The position numbers and the translations under genes are program-made. Positions 8,924 to 17,683 of a stretch of 64,000 bases of DNA are shown here, piece after piece (the stretch's first letter is position 1; every line of letters starts with the position of its first letter). The notes beneath the pieces were generated by a model. It was not told the origin of the DNA, did no database searches, and saw only the letters and a list, made by a program, of their open reading frames with translations. Origin of the DNA: a virus; the IMG/VR virus record IMGVR_UViG_3300023175_002299, positions 1-64,000 of that record; one strand, given 5' to 3'.

Positions 8924-9589
8924 ATGATTATAGATTTTTTTGATAATGAATTGGAGTGGAATGAAAATGCATTTCGTCCAACAACTACTAGCAAAGAGTT
9001 TGCTAAGTTTGTTCCAGTTGAAGGAAAGGATGTCTTGGATGTTGGATGTGGGATTGGTGCTATCGGTATCGAGTTTTCCAAACGTGGTGCTAACTCTGTT
9101 GTGGGCATTGACATCAGCGAAGAACATATTAGGTTGTCAGAAGAAAACATTGCAAGGAATGATGTCGAGAATATGACAGTAATCAAGAGTGATATGTTTG
9201 AAGAGGTGCCGTTGGACTCTTCATACGATGTTATTGCTAGTGATGTTAGTGGCATAGACCAACCAATTGTTGACGTAACCAATTGGTTTCCAGATGGTGT
9301 TCCCAGTCATTCCAGTCAGTATATTGTTGAAGCAATAAGACGATCTAAGTATTTTTTGAAACCTGGCGGAGAATTTTATTTCACATACTGTACTTTCAGT
9401 GACCAAGATACAATAGAAAGAGTTTGTGATGCGATGTATCCTAATTCTTGGGAAGTGGTATACGAGAAGTTAGTACCATTCTCTCCAGAACTTAACGACA
9501 ATCTAGAGTTGGCAAAACAGTATGAACCACTTTCCAAAAAGGGTAGCCGACATCTTTGGTATTTGTGGATAGTAAAATGTCAAAACTAA
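8924..9589 (+). CDS. Class I SAM-dependent methyltransferase
   Basis: Motif I is clear (VLDVGCGIGAIGIEF, about residues 37-51), followed by the ribose-binding VVGIDISEEHI and a later SDMFEEVPLDSSYDVIASD segment. 221 aa. No target-recognition domain is seen, so a small-molecule, protein or rRNA-type target is as likely as DNA. GGGAAAG lies upstream of the ATG. Confidence 0.8.
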   Translation: MIIDFFDNELEWNENAFRPTTTSKEFAKFVPVEGKDVLDVGCGIGAIGIEFSKRGANSVVGIDISEEHIRLSEENIARNDVENMTVIKSDMFEEVPLDSSYDVIASDVSGIDQPIVDVTNWFPDGVPSHSSQYIVEAIRRSKYFLKPGGEFYFTYCTFSDQDTIERVCDAMYPNSWEVVYEKLVPFSPELNDNLELAKQYEPLSKKGSRHLWYLWIVKCQN

Positions 9590-9759
9590 AAAACTATACA
9601 AAGAAACCTAAGATCAAAGAAGTGCCAAGAGAAGAGGCCTTTGAAAGATTATGGGGTGATGGCAAGACCATAAATAGTAACTCAACAGTGCAAGAGTTAC
9701 CAGATGGTTATGACTACGAAGAAGAGAAAGAGAAAGCCTTCCTTAAAGAAGACACATAG
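9577..9759 (+). CDS. Small hypothetical protein
   Basis: 60 aa, charged, with a basic N-terminus (KNYTKKPKIK) and an acidic C-terminus. I do not recognise it. The start overlaps the methyltransferase C-terminus by 13 nt. Its own end overlaps the next reading frame, so either this gene or the start chosen for the next one could be wrong. Confidence 0.45.
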   Translation: MSKLKNYTKKPKIKEVPREEAFERLWGDGKTINSNSTVQELPDGYDYEEEKEKAFLKEDT

Positions 9760-10051
9760 AGTTTACTGCACATACTTTCCCGATGGCAGATATTATATCG
9801 GGTACTCATGCAAACCACAAAACTTGTATGAAAAATATTATGGCAGTTCTACAATAGTAAAAGAGTATGAAGGTGAGTTGACGAAAGAGACTATCGCCGA
9901 GTTTGATCAGAAGTCCCACGCAAAGATGCAGGAATTCCTGTTACAGTGGCAACAACGTGAAGACGATAAATGTCTAAACGACATGTTGAACATTAGATTG
10001 AGGCGAAGTCACTTAACATCATTTACACCAGTGGAGTGGAAACCAAAGTGA
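9704..10051 (+). CDS. GIY-YIG nuclease-like protein
   Basis: A 115-aa protein whose segment RVYCTYFPDGRYYIGYSCKP looks like the GIY-YIG core: a VY-type first motif, 8-10 residues, then YYIGYS, followed by KYYGSS. GIY-YIG enzymes cut DNA and are often homing endonucleases in T4-like phages. The domain is short, and the catalytic glutamate is not certain (ETIAEFDQK is a candidate). Alternative start at 9710. Low-to-moderate certainty. Confidence 0.5.
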   Translation: MVMTTKKRKRKPSLKKTHRVYCTYFPDGRYYIGYSCKPQNLYEKYYGSSTIVKEYEGELTKETIAEFDQKSHAKMQEFLLQWQQREDDKCLNDMLNIRLRRSHLTSFTPVEWKPK

Positions 10052-10779
10052 CAAATCATGTTTTTATATTCGGTGGCCCAAGAAACGGTTCTTGGCACTA
10101 TCATTATTCTAGGTGCAAATCTGATCCATTGCTATATGGTGGAACGGAGAACTTAGATTGGTCGGGAAGTAATACAAGAAAATTTGGTGACACGGTTTAC
10201 AGTGGAACCAGTTTTAGACAACAAAAAGATGATATATTTCCTCTACTCCAGTTTGAAGAAGTGACTTTGCCTGGAGTATTCTTTGAAAATTGTTTTTTGC
10301 AGTCTCCAGAAAACTTTATGCACAATATTGATATCATCGAAAGACACGGCAGGAAAGCAATATGTAAAGGGTATGAACATACATATGGACTTTCTGACAT
10401 CTATGATCACGAAAAAGTTTATATAAAGAGACCCCTTGTTGATCAATGGAAGTCCTATGCTATTTGTCATATCACAAAGAAGTGGCAATGGGAAGAAGGT
10501 GACAAGATGCCAGACTCGGAAATCTCTATGGCAGACACAAACAAAGAAAGTGTGAGAGAACTTTTTCTCAATAGAATGACAACCGTTTATAATTTTTATG
10601 GGTTGCATAAAGACTTATCCGAATTTACAGTTTTGGATTACTCTGATGTCGTATCAATGCCCAATGACAGTCCTTTGATACCAACGCCAAAACCAAAACT
10701 ATCATCTGAAGTGAATGACTACATACATGACTTGAGTAAGTTTGATAATCTTTTAGAATTAGAGGCGAAATTCTTTTAA
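10048..10779 (+). CDS. Sulfotransferase-like P-loop protein
   Basis: The N-terminus FIFGGPRNGSWHYHYSRC resembles the 5' phosphosulfate loop of sulfotransferases (PRxGS), and a later YIKRPLVDQWKSYAI resembles the region around the 3' phosphate motif (R...D...S). The GTG at 10048 overlaps the preceding stop as GTGA, with GGAG upstream; an in-frame GTG at 10036 is also possible. A second protein with a related loop is at 48935-49456. Function is inferred from short motifs only. Confidence 0.45.
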   Translation: MTNHVFIFGGPRNGSWHYHYSRCKSDPLLYGGTENLDWSGSNTRKFGDTVYSGTSFRQQKDDIFPLLQFEEVTLPGVFFENCFLQSPENFMHNIDIIERHGRKAICKGYEHTYGLSDIYDHEKVYIKRPLVDQWKSYAICHITKKWQWEEGDKMPDSEISMADTNKESVRELFLNRMTTVYNFYGLHKDLSEFTVLDYSDVVSMPNDSPLIPTPKPKLSSEVNDYIHDLSKFDNLLELEAKFF

Positions 10780-11714
10780 TGGCATTTCTACTACTATTAG
10801 TTTTTTCTGCGTTATCCGTTTCCGCAGTTGCTGGTTACTTCTCAATAATTGGATTAACGGCTATATTCCCCGCAGTTTTTGCGGAGATTGTGACTATGGG
10901 TGCAGTACTAGAGGTAGCAAAACTGGTCACTGCATCTTGGTTGTATAGAAACTGGAGTACCGCCGGAGTTTTACTCAAAAGTTACTTTACTGTTGCGGTG
11001 GTAGTACTATCCATTGTAACTAGTATAGGAATCTTTGGATTCTTATCAAAGGCTCACATTGAACAGACCGTGAATGCGGGAGGAAATAATGAATTACAGA
11101 TCGAGACCTTGGAACGCCGCATTGCGTATCAGCAAACGATTATCAAAGACGCAGAAACAGTACTGGAACAACTTGACTCCACAGTTGCAACGCTCATTGA
11201 ATATGACAGAATTAGAGGTGATACGGGTGCGATTGCGACACGGAATTCGCAAAAAGAGGAAAGGGACAGTCTCAACCAGCAGATCACTGCTGCGTACTCT
11301 GCTATTGAAGAATCACAAACTGCCCTCTTACCACTTCAGAAAGAACAGTTATCACTTGAGGCGGAAGTTGGGCCTCTAAAATACATTGCGGAGTTAATTT
11401 ATGGAGACGAAGCACAAGATCATTTTGATGCAGCTGTCCGCTGGATTATTATCCTTATTGTTTTGGTATTCGATCCTCTCGCTATTCTTCTGGTTGTTTC
11501 AGCAAACATGACATTCATGCAAAGGAGGGGTGAGAGTATAACTTTTATGAAAGAGGAAGATTTGATCAAAGATATACCAGACTACGGCATGGAAATGTCT
11601 GATAAAGAGGAAGTAGAACTGACCAACTCCGAAGTAGATCAATTTAGAAGACTAGATAAAGGACTAAGGAAAAAACTCGGTTGGTTAATCGATAAGGCTA
11701 AAACTGATGAGTAA
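10779..11714 (+). CDS. Membrane protein with periplasmic coiled coil
   Basis: 311 aa. Hydrophobic segments lie at about residues 1-25, 27-55, 65-90 and 222-245. Between the third and fourth is a long helical coiled-coil region (about residues 105-205), rich in Gln, Glu and Leu with heptads. The C-terminus is charged and cytoplasmic-like. Similar architectures are recurrent in marine T4-like phages, where their role is unknown. It overlaps both neighbours by one start/stop codon. Confidence 0.75.
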   Translation: MAFLLLLVFSALSVSAVAGYFSIIGLTAIFPAVFAEIVTMGAVLEVAKLVTASWLYRNWSTAGVLLKSYFTVAVVVLSIVTSIGIFGFLSKAHIEQTVNAGGNNELQIETLERRIAYQQTIIKDAETVLEQLDSTVATLIEYDRIRGDTGAIATRNSQKEERDSLNQQITAAYSAIEESQTALLPLQKEQLSLEAEVGPLKYIAELIYGDEAQDHFDAAVRWIIILIVLVFDPLAILLVVSANMTFMQRRGESITFMKEEDLIKDIPDYGMEMSDKEEVELTNSEVDQFRRLDKGLRKKLGWLIDKAKTDE

Positions 11715-12789
11715 ATTATTTGTCAATGGATGTTCCATTAGTCTGGGAGCAGAGTTGGGAGAAGAGACACGATATTATGACACGGAAAAAAAGGAACCGT
11801 ATCAGTGGGTAGACACGAAGTATAGAAGAGAGAAGAGATGGTCAACTCTTTTGTCTCAAAAATTAAACACTGGTGTAGTAAATATTTCAAGGGGAGCAGG
11901 ATCAAATCCAAGAACTTGGAGAACGACTCTTGATTTTTTCAACAAACCACAAAACATTGAATACGATGGGATAGCAGTTATTCAATTGACTGGCCCAGAG
12001 AGATTTCAAATTCCTATCAATGAAAGATTTTTAAATTTGTGGGAACCAACATACCCATGTGAAGAATGTGATGGGGTCAGGGGTCACCACACCGATGGGG
12101 ATTTCAATGAGTGGGCAAAGGGTGGTGTCTACAGTCCAGACGATGATGACCTTGATCCAGTCATAGAGGAGTATTCACACTGGAATCAACATAGCATACA
12201 AAGTTTGTTTTCAGAAAACATAGAACAAAGACATTTTGTGAATATGAAAACAGAAGTGATTGGCAATCACAAATTCAATTCTCCAATACATCAAGTTTTA
12301 GATACTTTGAGATATGTTGAATCGCTCGTTTATTTTTTCCGTGCTAAAAGAATTCCTTGTTACATGTGGGATGCTTTAGGTAACTTGCGTCTAATGAACG
12401 TGGTTTTGGATGGATTGAAAGTAGTAGAAGAATCAGAAACATGTGGGGCACTCTCTAGGTATATAAGAGAAGGCAACAGGTATATGCAGATCATCGATCT
12501 ATTTTGTGATGGAGAAGAGTTTTGGGGCATGGATAAAAAAATCCAAGAAAAATACTATTTGTTCTTGCGTGAAACTAAATTATATGATAAAATATACAAT
12601 AAGATTAATTCGGTCAAGTCTATGCCGGAGATGTCTCAAACAGACTTTGGTGATATGTTCCTCAACAAAACTCATCCATCGTTTGTTGGAAAAATGCCTG
12701 GTGGCCACCCAGATGAAAAGTGCCACGAGGCAATAGCTACTAAACTATATGATGAAATCATGGAGAAAAAACTATGGAGTTTGCGATGA
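11707..12789 (+). CDS. SGNH-hydrolase-like protein (copy 2)
   Basis: 360 aa. Block I is LFVNGCSISLGAELG with the serine in place. A block-II-like glycine and asparagine sit in SRGAGSNPRTWR. The C-terminus holds GGHPDEKCHEAIATKLYDEI, a block-V-like HPD with a downstream histidine. A CEECDGVRGHH segment in the middle may bind metal. The family deacylates or acylates glycans and lipids. It is one of seven SGNH-like proteins in the window and overlaps both neighbours. Confidence 0.65.
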   Translation: MSKLFVNGCSISLGAELGEETRYYDTEKKEPYQWVDTKYRREKRWSTLLSQKLNTGVVNISRGAGSNPRTWRTTLDFFNKPQNIEYDGIAVIQLTGPERFQIPINERFLNLWEPTYPCEECDGVRGHHTDGDFNEWAKGGVYSPDDDDLDPVIEEYSHWNQHSIQSLFSENIEQRHFVNMKTEVIGNHKFNSPIHQVLDTLRYVESLVYFFRAKRIPCYMWDALGNLRLMNVVLDGLKVVEESETCGALSRYIREGNRYMQIIDLFCDGEEFWGMDKKIQEKYYLFLRETKLYDKIYNKINSVKSMPEMSQTDFGDMFLNKTHPSFVGKMPGGHPDEKCHEAIATKLYDEIMEKKLWSLR

Positions 12790-13013
12790 ATAAACAAGAG
12801 GTGATTGATGTGCTGGTCAACGGTACTGCTAATATTCTCTACAAAAAGAAGGATGGTACGGAACGTGTTGTGAAGGCCACTCTACAGGAGTCGGTTGTTC
12901 CTGCTACTAGTGGCACTAGCACTCAAAAAGATACCCACGTTACCGTATTCGATGTGGAAAAGTCCCAGTGGCGATCACTAATCATTGACAATATTATTCA
13001 TTTTGTTAAGTAA
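12786..13013 (+). CDS. Small SH3-like beta-barrel protein
   Basis: 75 aa. The pattern NGTANILYKKKDGTERVVKATL, ending SQWRSLIIDNI, resembles the short SH3-fold proteins found widely in marine T4-like phages, whose role is unknown. The ATG at 12786 is preferred because GGAG lies 6 bp upstream and it overlaps the previous stop as ATGA. The gene is followed by a promoter. Confidence 0.65.
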   Translation: MNKQEVIDVLVNGTANILYKKKDGTERVVKATLQESVVPATSGTSTQKDTHVTVFDVEKSQWRSLIIDNIIHFVK

Positions 13014-13019
13014 AACCTA

Positions 13020-13049
13020 TTGACATATGCGGCTCCTCTGTGGTACTAT
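13020..13049 (+). promoter_or_regulatory. Sigma70-type promoter
   Basis: TTGACA at 13020-13025 and TACTAT at 13044-13049 are separated by 18 bp. Overlapping TATATA/TATAAT hexamers just downstream would need longer spacers. A good ribosome-binding site (AAAGGAG) and the ATG at 13076 follow, so the promoter serves the rnh-type operon. Confidence 0.6.
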
Positions 13050-13075
13050 ATAATAGTAATACAAAGGAGTCCATT

Positions 13076-13564
13076 ATGGCCACCCAAACTAAACCAAAAA
13101 CCAGACGTAGGCGCAAACCTATGTCAGAAGAACAACGTGCCGCTGCTGCGGAACGTCTCAAAATGGCACGAGAGAAACGTGCCAAAACCAACCCACCAAC
13201 GTACAAAAATGTACACCCAGACGTACTGGCCAAACCAGATGACGATCCGTTATCATTTGCCAAAGTGAAGTCGTGGATAAAGGCTAACAAAGAGAAGTTG
13301 CCTGCCCTACGACAACAGGTAAGACAAGGTGTCAAGGGTTCCATATCTGAGGAATGCGTGATTAAGTCTTACATTGCATACATGGAGGCATACCTAAAGA
13401 ACGGTGATTGGATCGCTGACTACTATGGTGAGAACATGGAAAAAAGAATGGTTCGCACTTGTGTAGCAATGGCATACGACAAAGATGGTAATCCAAAACG
13501 GGACAGAGGAACTTACTATCCCGATCTTGGAATAGTGTGGGGAATGGAAGATGATATTAGTTGA
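13076..13564 (+). CDS. Hypothetical protein with basic N-terminus
   Basis: 162 aa. The N-terminal 45 residues are rich in Arg and Lys (KTRRRRKPMSEEQR and a long charged helix), suggesting nucleic-acid binding. The remainder has helices ending in an acidic tail. The ATG at 13076 is chosen for its AAAGGAG site; the frame extends upstream without one. It overlaps the 5' nuclease gene by 14 nt, so a replication-associated role is plausible. I do not recognise the family. Confidence 0.7.
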   Translation: MATQTKPKTRRRRKPMSEEQRAAAAERLKMAREKRAKTNPPTYKNVHPDVLAKPDDDPLSFAKVKSWIKANKEKLPALRQQVRQGVKGSISEECVIKSYIAYMEAYLKNGDWIADYYGENMEKRMVRTCVAMAYDKDGNPKRDRGTYYPDLGIVWGMEDDIS

Positions 13565-14429
13565 TTATAATCAAATCAGTATCAGTAATCTGATGGCTGA
13601 GTTGAACAAACGACAAACCGAAGAGATTGATTTTGATTTGGTGCGTCACATGATCCTCAATACGATTCGCAGTTATAGAACACGTTGGGGCAAAGAGTAT
13701 GGTGAAGTTGTTATCGCATGTGATAACCGCCGATACTGGCGCAGAAAAGTATTTCCAAACTACAAAGCAAGCCGCAAAAAAGTGAGAGAAGATAGTGGAT
13801 ATGATTGGTCTACTATCTTTGAGTGTCTCGGCCAAGTCAAACAAGAACTGGCAGAGTATATGCCCTATCCAGTCATTGATGTCAATGGTGCAGAGGCAGA
13901 CGATGTGATCGGCACACTCGCTGAGTATAGTCAGACATCTGACAAGTCTGGTTTGTTTGAGTCTGCTGAACCATTCTTGATTGTGTCTGCTGACCACGAC
14001 TTCCAACAATTACAAAAGTGGGAGAACGTATCACAGTGGAGTCCTATCCGCAAGAAGTTTGTGAAGATTGATAAACCTGCCAGTGAAATACTCATGGAAC
14101 ACATTATCACTGGCGACAAGGGTGATGGTGTGCCAAACATTCTCAGTGATGACGATGTTTTTACCAATAACAAACGACAAAGACCGATCCGCAAAACTCT
14201 TATTGCTGAATGGAAGACAATGAAACCAGAAGAGTGGGTTACTGGTGACATGGTAGAAGGATACATTCGTAACAAGACGATGGTTGATCTGTCACAGACG
14301 CCACAAGAAATAAAAGATGACATCATCTCACAATATGAACTCCAAAAGAACAAGGGGCGTGATGATGTGTATAAGTATTTTAGTAAATTTAATTTGCATC
14401 GTTTAATTGAAAACGTAAAGGATTTTTAA
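13551..14429 (+). CDS. rnh: RNase H / 5'-3' exonuclease (T4 Rnh type)
   Basis: Removes RNA primers and flaps during lagging-strand synthesis. Conserved features of the FEN/T4 RNase H family are in order: an N-terminal acidic strand ILVDYNQ, RRKVFPNYKASRK, GAEADDVIGTLA, SADHDFQQLQ, and the helix-hairpin-helix-type TGDKGDGVPN. 292 aa is close to T4 RNase H (305). It is translationally coupled to the basic protein upstream. Confidence 0.92.
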   Translation: MILVDYNQISISNLMAELNKRQTEEIDFDLVRHMILNTIRSYRTRWGKEYGEVVIACDNRRYWRRKVFPNYKASRKKVREDSGYDWSTIFECLGQVKQELAEYMPYPVIDVNGAEADDVIGTLAEYSQTSDKSGLFESAEPFLIVSADHDFQQLQKWENVSQWSPIRKKFVKIDKPASEILMEHIITGDKGDGVPNILSDDDVFTNNKRQRPIRKTLIAEWKTMKPEEWVTGDMVEGYIRNKTMVDLSQTPQEIKDDIISQYELQKNKGRDDVYKYFSKFNLHRLIENVKDF

Positions 14430-14430
14430 A

Positions 14431-14925
14431 ATGAAGTTTAGACAAACAAACGAAGGTTTTGAGTGGGTATTCAAGGGCGAATCTGTCGAGGATCAAGTTG
14501 CCAGACTGAAGTCTTGGGCTAAAACCAATCAAACCCTTGTGCCACTTGTACGCATTGGGGTTGGTGCTCAGAAAGTAGAGTGGAATCTACCAGAAGGACA
14601 ACCAGAGACACTTAAAATCAAAGAAGATATTCCAGATGGTATGGGTGAAACAACCATTCAGTTGGAGTGGCGCAGAGTGTCGCAGTTTTTCACTGAAGGC
14701 AGTAACATGAATAAACTGAGAGATTGGAAACGTGAGACCCAGTGGTTGCAGATTCTTGAGGGTGTACACCACAAAGAAGCAAAGATACTTACAGCAGTGA
14801 AAGATGGAAAACTGCTAGAGTTGTATCCCGATCTAGAAAAATTAATGGAACCGCTTGGTATTACAGAATATAACAAACCAACACCGGCCAAGAAGAAGAG
14901 AGCTCCCCGCAAGAAAAAGTCATGA
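14431..14925 (+). CDS. Hypothetical protein with lysine-rich tail
   Basis: 164 aa. A mixed alpha/beta body carries a repeated pattern of tryptophan-bearing strands (EWVFKGES, VEWNLPEG, QLEWRRVSQFF). The C-terminus PAKKKRAPRKKK is strongly basic. I do not recognise it. Its place directly after rnh suggests a replication or DNA-associated role, by context only. Confidence 0.7.
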   Translation: MKFRQTNEGFEWVFKGESVEDQVARLKSWAKTNQTLVPLVRIGVGAQKVEWNLPEGQPETLKIKEDIPDGMGETTIQLEWRRVSQFFTEGSNMNKLRDWKRETQWLQILEGVHHKEAKILTAVKDGKLLELYPDLEKLMEPLGITEYNKPTPAKKKRAPRKKKS

Positions 14926-15335
14926 TAGATTCTAATTATGTAAAGAAGAGAGTGTCGAGGGGCATTCTCCACATTGAGAAGGCTTTACTACTATTCATTG
15001 TTGCTGGTACGGTGTGGGCTGCTGGGTATGATATTGTTGGCATGTTTGGTCAACAAGGCAAAATGGCTCTCGCTGATCTTTTCTTGTTGTTCATTTATGC
15101 TGAGATACTTGGCATGGTGGGTGCATTCTATAATGACCACAGAATACCAGTCACGCTTCCTATCATTATCGCAATTACCGCATTGACTCGTATGATTGTA
15201 TTGACCACGAAGGGAACCGAACCAGTGAACATAATTTACGAGAGTCTCGGCATTTTTGTGTTGGCAATATCTGCATTCATACTCAGTTATAAAGACAAAC
15301 TATCACTAGAAAAAGTAAATTTGAGGAAATCCTAA
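14922..15335 (+). CDS. PsiE-like inner-membrane protein
   Basis: 137 aa with four hydrophobic segments (about residues 15-38, 45-68, 73-92, 105-125). The segment ALADLFLLFIYAEILGMVGAF, with IPVTLPIIIAITALTRMIVL after it, is the hallmark of phosphate-starvation-inducible PsiE proteins. The host family is regulated by phosphate limitation; its molecular role is unknown. Marine phages often carry phosphate-stress genes, and phoH is also present here. Confidence 0.75.
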   Translation: MIDSNYVKKRVSRGILHIEKALLLFIVAGTVWAAGYDIVGMFGQQGKMALADLFLLFIYAEILGMVGAFYNDHRIPVTLPIIIAITALTRMIVLTTKGTEPVNIIYESLGIFVLAISAFILSYKDKLSLEKVNLRKS

Positions 15336-15337
15336 AA

Positions 15338-15532
15338 ATGAAAGAACAGATTAAAACAACATTGAGCTCTTTCTTTGTTGCTATGCGTGATCGTCATATG
15401 ACTAATGCTAGAATTCTGACAGAAAAATCTGTTGGTGTTGCTGAACACCCAGATGTCATGCAGACCATTGAAGAAGAACTTGGTAGGGCAGCAGAGTATC
15501 AAGACAAACTAGAAATGTTAGAAAAACTCTAA
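15338..15532 (+). CDS. Small helical hypothetical protein
   Basis: 64 aa, predicted all-helical, with no cysteines and no membrane segment. It begins 2 nt after the PsiE-like gene and shares its stop with the next ATG. Unrecognised. The tight spacing supports its being a real gene. Confidence 0.6.
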   Translation: MKEQIKTTLSSFFVAMRDRHMTNARILTEKSVGVAEHPDVMQTIEEELGRAAEYQDKLEMLEKL

Positions 15533-16053
15533 TGTCTAGAGCATCAAGATTCTTTTTGTTTCAAACCAGAAATGAATTTTGGATTGTAGACGAAAACTCT
15601 CTGCAACTTGTACCCAAACCCAGAGAATTGATTATTAAACAATCAACGGTGGAGGGTGTGCGAGAGTATGTTATTACTTACAACAAAAAGGATTGGCCCA
15701 TAGTTGATAAATGCAGAGACAGAACTGCATGGCACACACCAGAGGGCAGAGAACGGATTCGCCAAGCAAAACTAGGTGACAAACACCCCCACAAAAATGG
15801 TTTGAGTGAAGACCACAAAAAGAAAATATCCGAGACAATGAAGGGCACACGGCAGGGAGAGTTTAATCCCATGTATGGGCGTAAACACTCACTAGAAACA
15901 CTCGCCAAGATTCGCCAGAAGGCGTATGAGAGACCCAAGATGCGCTGGTGTGTCGAACCCACGGGAAAAATGCATCTTGTCAGGGCGGATTCCGACATCC
16001 CAGAAGACTGGCAATGGGGCCGATTTTACGACAAATACCGCCCAGTATCGTAA
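15532..16053 (+). CDS. NUMOD3-containing homing-endonuclease-like protein
   Basis: 173 aa. The C-terminal half has repeated DNA-binding NUMOD3-type motifs: GLSEDHKKKISETMKG, then GEFNPMYGRKHSLETLAKIRQ. No complete GIY-YIG or HNH core is visible in the N-terminal half, so this may be a degenerate homing endonuclease or a DNA-binding relic. It ends immediately before a repeated promoter module that recurs at 29.3 kb. Confidence 0.65.
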   Translation: MSRASRFFLFQTRNEFWIVDENSLQLVPKPRELIIKQSTVEGVREYVITYNKKDWPIVDKCRDRTAWHTPEGRERIRQAKLGDKHPHKNGLSEDHKKKISETMKGTRQGEFNPMYGRKHSLETLAKIRQKAYERPKMRWCVEPTGKMHLVRADSDIPEDWQWGRFYDKYRPVS

Positions 16054-16054
16054 G

Positions 16055-16164
16055 CCCTTGATTTTATTGAAGAAAATAATTTCAACTTTTTTGCTTTATC
16101 CTTTTGAATCAATGGCTTACAGAGGCAGCTTTTTCTTGACTTCTGCTTCCAGATGGCTTATAAT
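16055..16164 (+). promoter_or_regulatory. Promoter module, copy A (repeated at 29251-29388)
   Basis: A sigma70-type promoter with TTGACT at 16136-16141 and TATAAT at 16159-16164 (17-bp spacer). It is preceded by a 21-bp segment (16056-16076) and a roughly 30-bp segment (16112-16140) that recur nearly unchanged at 29.25-29.37 kb. An imperfect inverted repeat GAGGCAG...CTGCTTC flanks the -35. The second segment can also be read as a short peptide, MAYRGSFFLTSA, starting at 16112. Confidence 0.75.
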
Positions 16165-16196
16165 GGCCACATAAGATGATGAAAGAGAGAGTGAAT

Positions 16197-16433
16197 ATGG
16201 TTATTGATTTTGTTGGTGCTCAGGATGGTGGTCTGGTCTTCTTTGGCGATGCTGCTGATCCTATTGGTTATGGTTCTACTGTCGAAGAATGTGCAGAGAT
16301 TATCGCAAAAAATGGTCTCGCTTCTCAGGTATCAGGATCGTCTTCAATGGACTTTGCCAGTGAAGAGGGTTTTGAAAATGATGATGATGCCATGATCATG
16401 TTCCGCAACGCAATCAAATTGTCAGGGGTTTAA
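16197..16433 (+). CDS. Small hypothetical protein
   Basis: 78 aa, acidic, with no motif I recognise. The ATG at 16197 is chosen because GAGAGAG lies just upstream and the transcription start is predicted near 16171. It is the first gene behind promoter module A, so probably an early host-takeover or accessory protein. Confidence 0.65.
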   Translation: MVIDFVGAQDGGLVFFGDAADPIGYGSTVEECAEIIAKNGLASQVSGSSSMDFASEEGFENDDDAMIMFRNAIKLSGV

Positions 16434-16436
16434 TTT

Positions 16437-16865
16437 ATGAAAGTTGTTATCTACACTCAGTTTATGGAAAACTATGGCGCCCACGATTGGGACGGTAAGG
16501 GTGAGTGCCCGCAGTACTGGAAGTCTAAGGGCGGCTCTTGCTTTGTTGTAGAGGCTTCGTTGGAGCAGGCCATGTCTGGCCAGTTTTTCACTGATGTGGC
16601 TAAGTGCATCGAGTATCGCAATGATTATGCTGAAGAGTATATTGTTGGCGAAAACCTAGTCGATGATATCGACTTTGACCCCGCTACAGTTGTAGAAGAG
16701 TGGGATACCGCTATCTACGCTGAACTCGTTGATGGCAAGTTGTCTTGCCGTGAGGATGTAAAGGACTATACTATGGCTCGCAATATCGTTGGTGAGCGCA
16801 CATGGTCGCAGGATGAAAACGGCCGATATGATGTGGCCCTAGAAAAATTTGAGGAGGCCGCTTGA
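16437..16865 (+). CDS. Hypothetical acidic protein
   Basis: 142 aa. The N-terminus VVIYTQFMENYGAHDWDGKG is followed by ECPQYWKSKGGSCFVV, and the rest is rich in Asp, Glu and Val. No family recognised. It lies 3 bp after the previous gene behind promoter module A and ends in the start of the HAD gene. Confidence 0.65.
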   Translation: MKVVIYTQFMENYGAHDWDGKGECPQYWKSKGGSCFVVEASLEQAMSGQFFTDVAKCIEYRNDYAEEYIVGENLVDDIDFDPATVVEEWDTAIYAELVDGKLSCREDVKDYTMARNIVGERTWSQDENGRYDVALEKFEEAA

Positions 16866-17446
16866 AAAACAAATTTATTTTAACCGACTGTGATGGGGTT
16901 TGCCTTGATTGGGAGACCGCATTCATGGGATGGTGTAGGCACAATGGAATGGTTCCCGTGGAGGGATACCAGTTGATGTACAAAATCAACGAAAGGTTTA
17001 ACATTACCCCAGAAGAGGGGAAGAGACTTACCAACCAATTCAACAGCAGTGCCGCTATTGGTTTTCTGCCACCTTTGCGTGATGCCCAATGGTTCATTCG
17101 CAAATTGTTTGAACAACATGGATACCTATTTGTTGCCGTGACTAGTCTTCATAGTGATCCGTATGCACAGGAATTGCGAACTCAAAACCTACGAAAATTA
17201 TTTGGTGATGCCTTTGTTGGGTTTCATTATCTAGACTGTGGTGCTGATAAAGATGAAATCCTTGAACGATTGTCGCATAAATATTATGGAGCACCGTGGA
17301 TTGAAGACAAACCAGTAAACGCAGATGTTGGTGCTGAGTTTGGATTCAATTCATTCCTAATGGAACACGGCCATAATATGGATTATCAGGGGCCGGCAAC
17401 GATTGTCAAAAGTTGGGAGCAACTATATGACATTCTGAAAGGATAA
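16862..17446 (+). CDS. HAD-superfamily phosphatase (5'-nucleotidase-like)
   Basis: 194 aa. HAD motif I is LTDCDGVCLDW near the N-terminus, motif II-like TSLHSD is at about residue 94, and a late WIEDKPVNADVGAEFGFNSFL matches motif IV, with acidic residues and the loop after it. This resembles deoxyribonucleotidases. It could recycle nucleotides or sugar phosphates. The start is TTG, supported by GAGGAGG 7 nt upstream. Confidence 0.7.
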   Translation: MKNKFILTDCDGVCLDWETAFMGWCRHNGMVPVEGYQLMYKINERFNITPEEGKRLTNQFNSSAAIGFLPPLRDAQWFIRKLFEQHGYLFVAVTSLHSDPYAQELRTQNLRKLFGDAFVGFHYLDCGADKDEILERLSHKYYGAPWIEDKPVNADVGAEFGFNSFLMEHGHNMDYQGPATIVKSWEQLYDILKG

Positions 17447-17449
17447 CAA

Positions 17450-17683
17450 ATGATCACACTTGAACAGGTTATTATCATACTAGTTTGTATGGGAGGTTGC
17501 TCCTATACTAGTTACAAGGCTGGATTTAAACAAGGCGGTATGATTCATGGTGCGGTCTATATGGCTGTAGTGGAAGAATTTCTTTCTCGTAAAATGGGCA
17601 AGGAATGGTTTGCAACTACATTTGGAAAGGATAATAAAATCTTTACAAGGTTTTTGGAAAGAGAATTGTCGGAAGATGATTGA
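17450..17683 (+). CDS. Small membrane-anchored protein
   Basis: 77 aa with one N-terminal hydrophobic segment (about residues 4-24, containing MGGCSYTSY), then a charged cytoplasmic tail. Unrecognised. It begins 3 nt after the HAD gene and overlaps a 26-aa membrane microprotein. Confidence 0.6.
   Translation: MITLEQVIIILVCMGGCSYTSYKAGFKQGGMIHGAVYMAVVEEFLSRKMGKEWFATTFGKDNKIFTRFLERELSEDD

Noticed and set aside
8475-9282. Long minus-strand frames under the methyltransferase genes
   Set aside because: They overlap strongly supported plus-strand enzymes and have no family motifs.
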